A stretch of DNA of 64,000 nt, taken from positions 19,486,129-19,550,128 of the forward strand of contig NC_084601.1 of NCBI RefSeq assembly GCF_033807715.1, given 5' to 3'. Position 1 is the stretch's first letter; the number at the start of each line of letters is the position of its first letter. Below the pieces are notes generated by a model that worked only from the letters and a program-made list of their open reading frames with translations, was not told the origin of the DNA and did not search any database. Both the position numbers and the translations under genes were made by a program. The DNA comes from Cololabis saira (taxonomy: Eukaryota; Chordata; Actinopteri; Beloniformes; Belonidae). This document shows positions 63,713 to 64,000 of this stretch, one piece after another.

Positions 63713-64000
63713 ACCTAATCTCTCATGCACACTGTATTAGAGGCCAGCTGCTTTGGGCTGTGGACTACACATGAGCCTGATTATGACTCAGTATTGCATT
63801 ACTGACATTCCTTCATAGATCTTCACTCTTTTTCTGTTACTCTCTGACCCCCTCCCTTCTTTTTCTTTATTTCACTTTCTCTTTTTATACCCCCTCCCTA
63901 TCTCTCTGTCTCCCTCTCTCTCTTGAGGCAGCTTTTCTGAGCGACCCCCCCCCACCCGTCCCTCCCTCCTCACGTCTCCCATGACTCCCTCGGCAAAAGC

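Larger units (their letters stand above)
61346..64000. other. grb10 intron 5 to the window end
   Basis: (GT)n arrays lie at 63181-63234 and 63673-63712, and a pyrimidine-rich tract fills 63825-63929, ending in GGCAG at 63931. No coding exon was confirmed. Confidence 0.5.

Overview
The window is vertebrate nuclear DNA, almost certainly from a teleost fish. Genes are split by long introns, there is one CpG-rich promoter-like island, microsatellites are abundant, and the transposon fauna is fish-like: L2 and Rex1/CR1-type LINEs, R4/Rex6-type LINE ends, a Penelope element, tRNA-derived SINEs with ATGG tails, and many hAT, Harbinger, TTAA-type and Tc1/mariner elements. Nothing bacterial, no CRISPR array and no operon is present.

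The only host gene I can support is the 5' half of grb10 (growth factor receptor-bound protein 10) on the + strand. A CpG island with two GC boxes and a plausible untranslated first exon lies at 28255-28545 (candidate donor at 28538). Four coding exons follow at 30945-30995, 38717-38810, 50361-50625 and 54699-54826. All junctions have AG/GT and all phases agree. Together they encode about 179 residues: the MALAGCPD start, a [12 protein letters not shown] block, a histidine-rich stretch and the [12 protein letters not shown] motif of the GRB7/10/14 family. The RA, PH, BPS and SH2 exons must lie beyond base 64000.

Layout. 1-28 kb is intergenic and repeat-rich: ATGG and AT microsatellites, a SINE at 1953-2326, LINE fragments at 6.1-7.6 kb, a terminal-inverted-repeat element at 8.5-9.8 kb, a minus-strand LINE at 9.9-12.15 kb, nested SINEs at 12.2-12.8 kb, an L2 LINE at 15.0-18.0 kb, a hAT element at 18.7-19.9 kb, duplicated segments at 25.4-26.6 kb, a Harbinger-like MITE at 26.7-27.2 kb and a 150-bp-armed inverted repeat at 27.5-28.1 kb just upstream of the CpG island. 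From 28.5 kb to the end is grb10 intron. It holds a Tc1/mariner-type MITE (37.1-37.4 kb), a Ty3/Gypsy pol remnant interrupted by a hAT MITE (44.0-45.0 kb), two more hAT elements (45.9-46.7 and 47.6-48.3 kb), an R4-type LINE end split by a TTAA element (51.6-53.3 kb), a second TTAA element (53.4-53.9 kb), a Tc1 transposase scrap (54.1-54.3 kb) and a Penelope remnant (60.4-61.3 kb).

I found no new multi-gene system. The most interesting observations are a hAT element inserted exactly at the LDD catalytic codons of a Gypsy reverse transcriptase, an upstream ORF overlapping the grb10 start codon, a histidine-rich insertion in Grb10, and long inverted repeats close to the presumed promoter. All family names come from reading motifs and repeat ends by eye; no database search was run.
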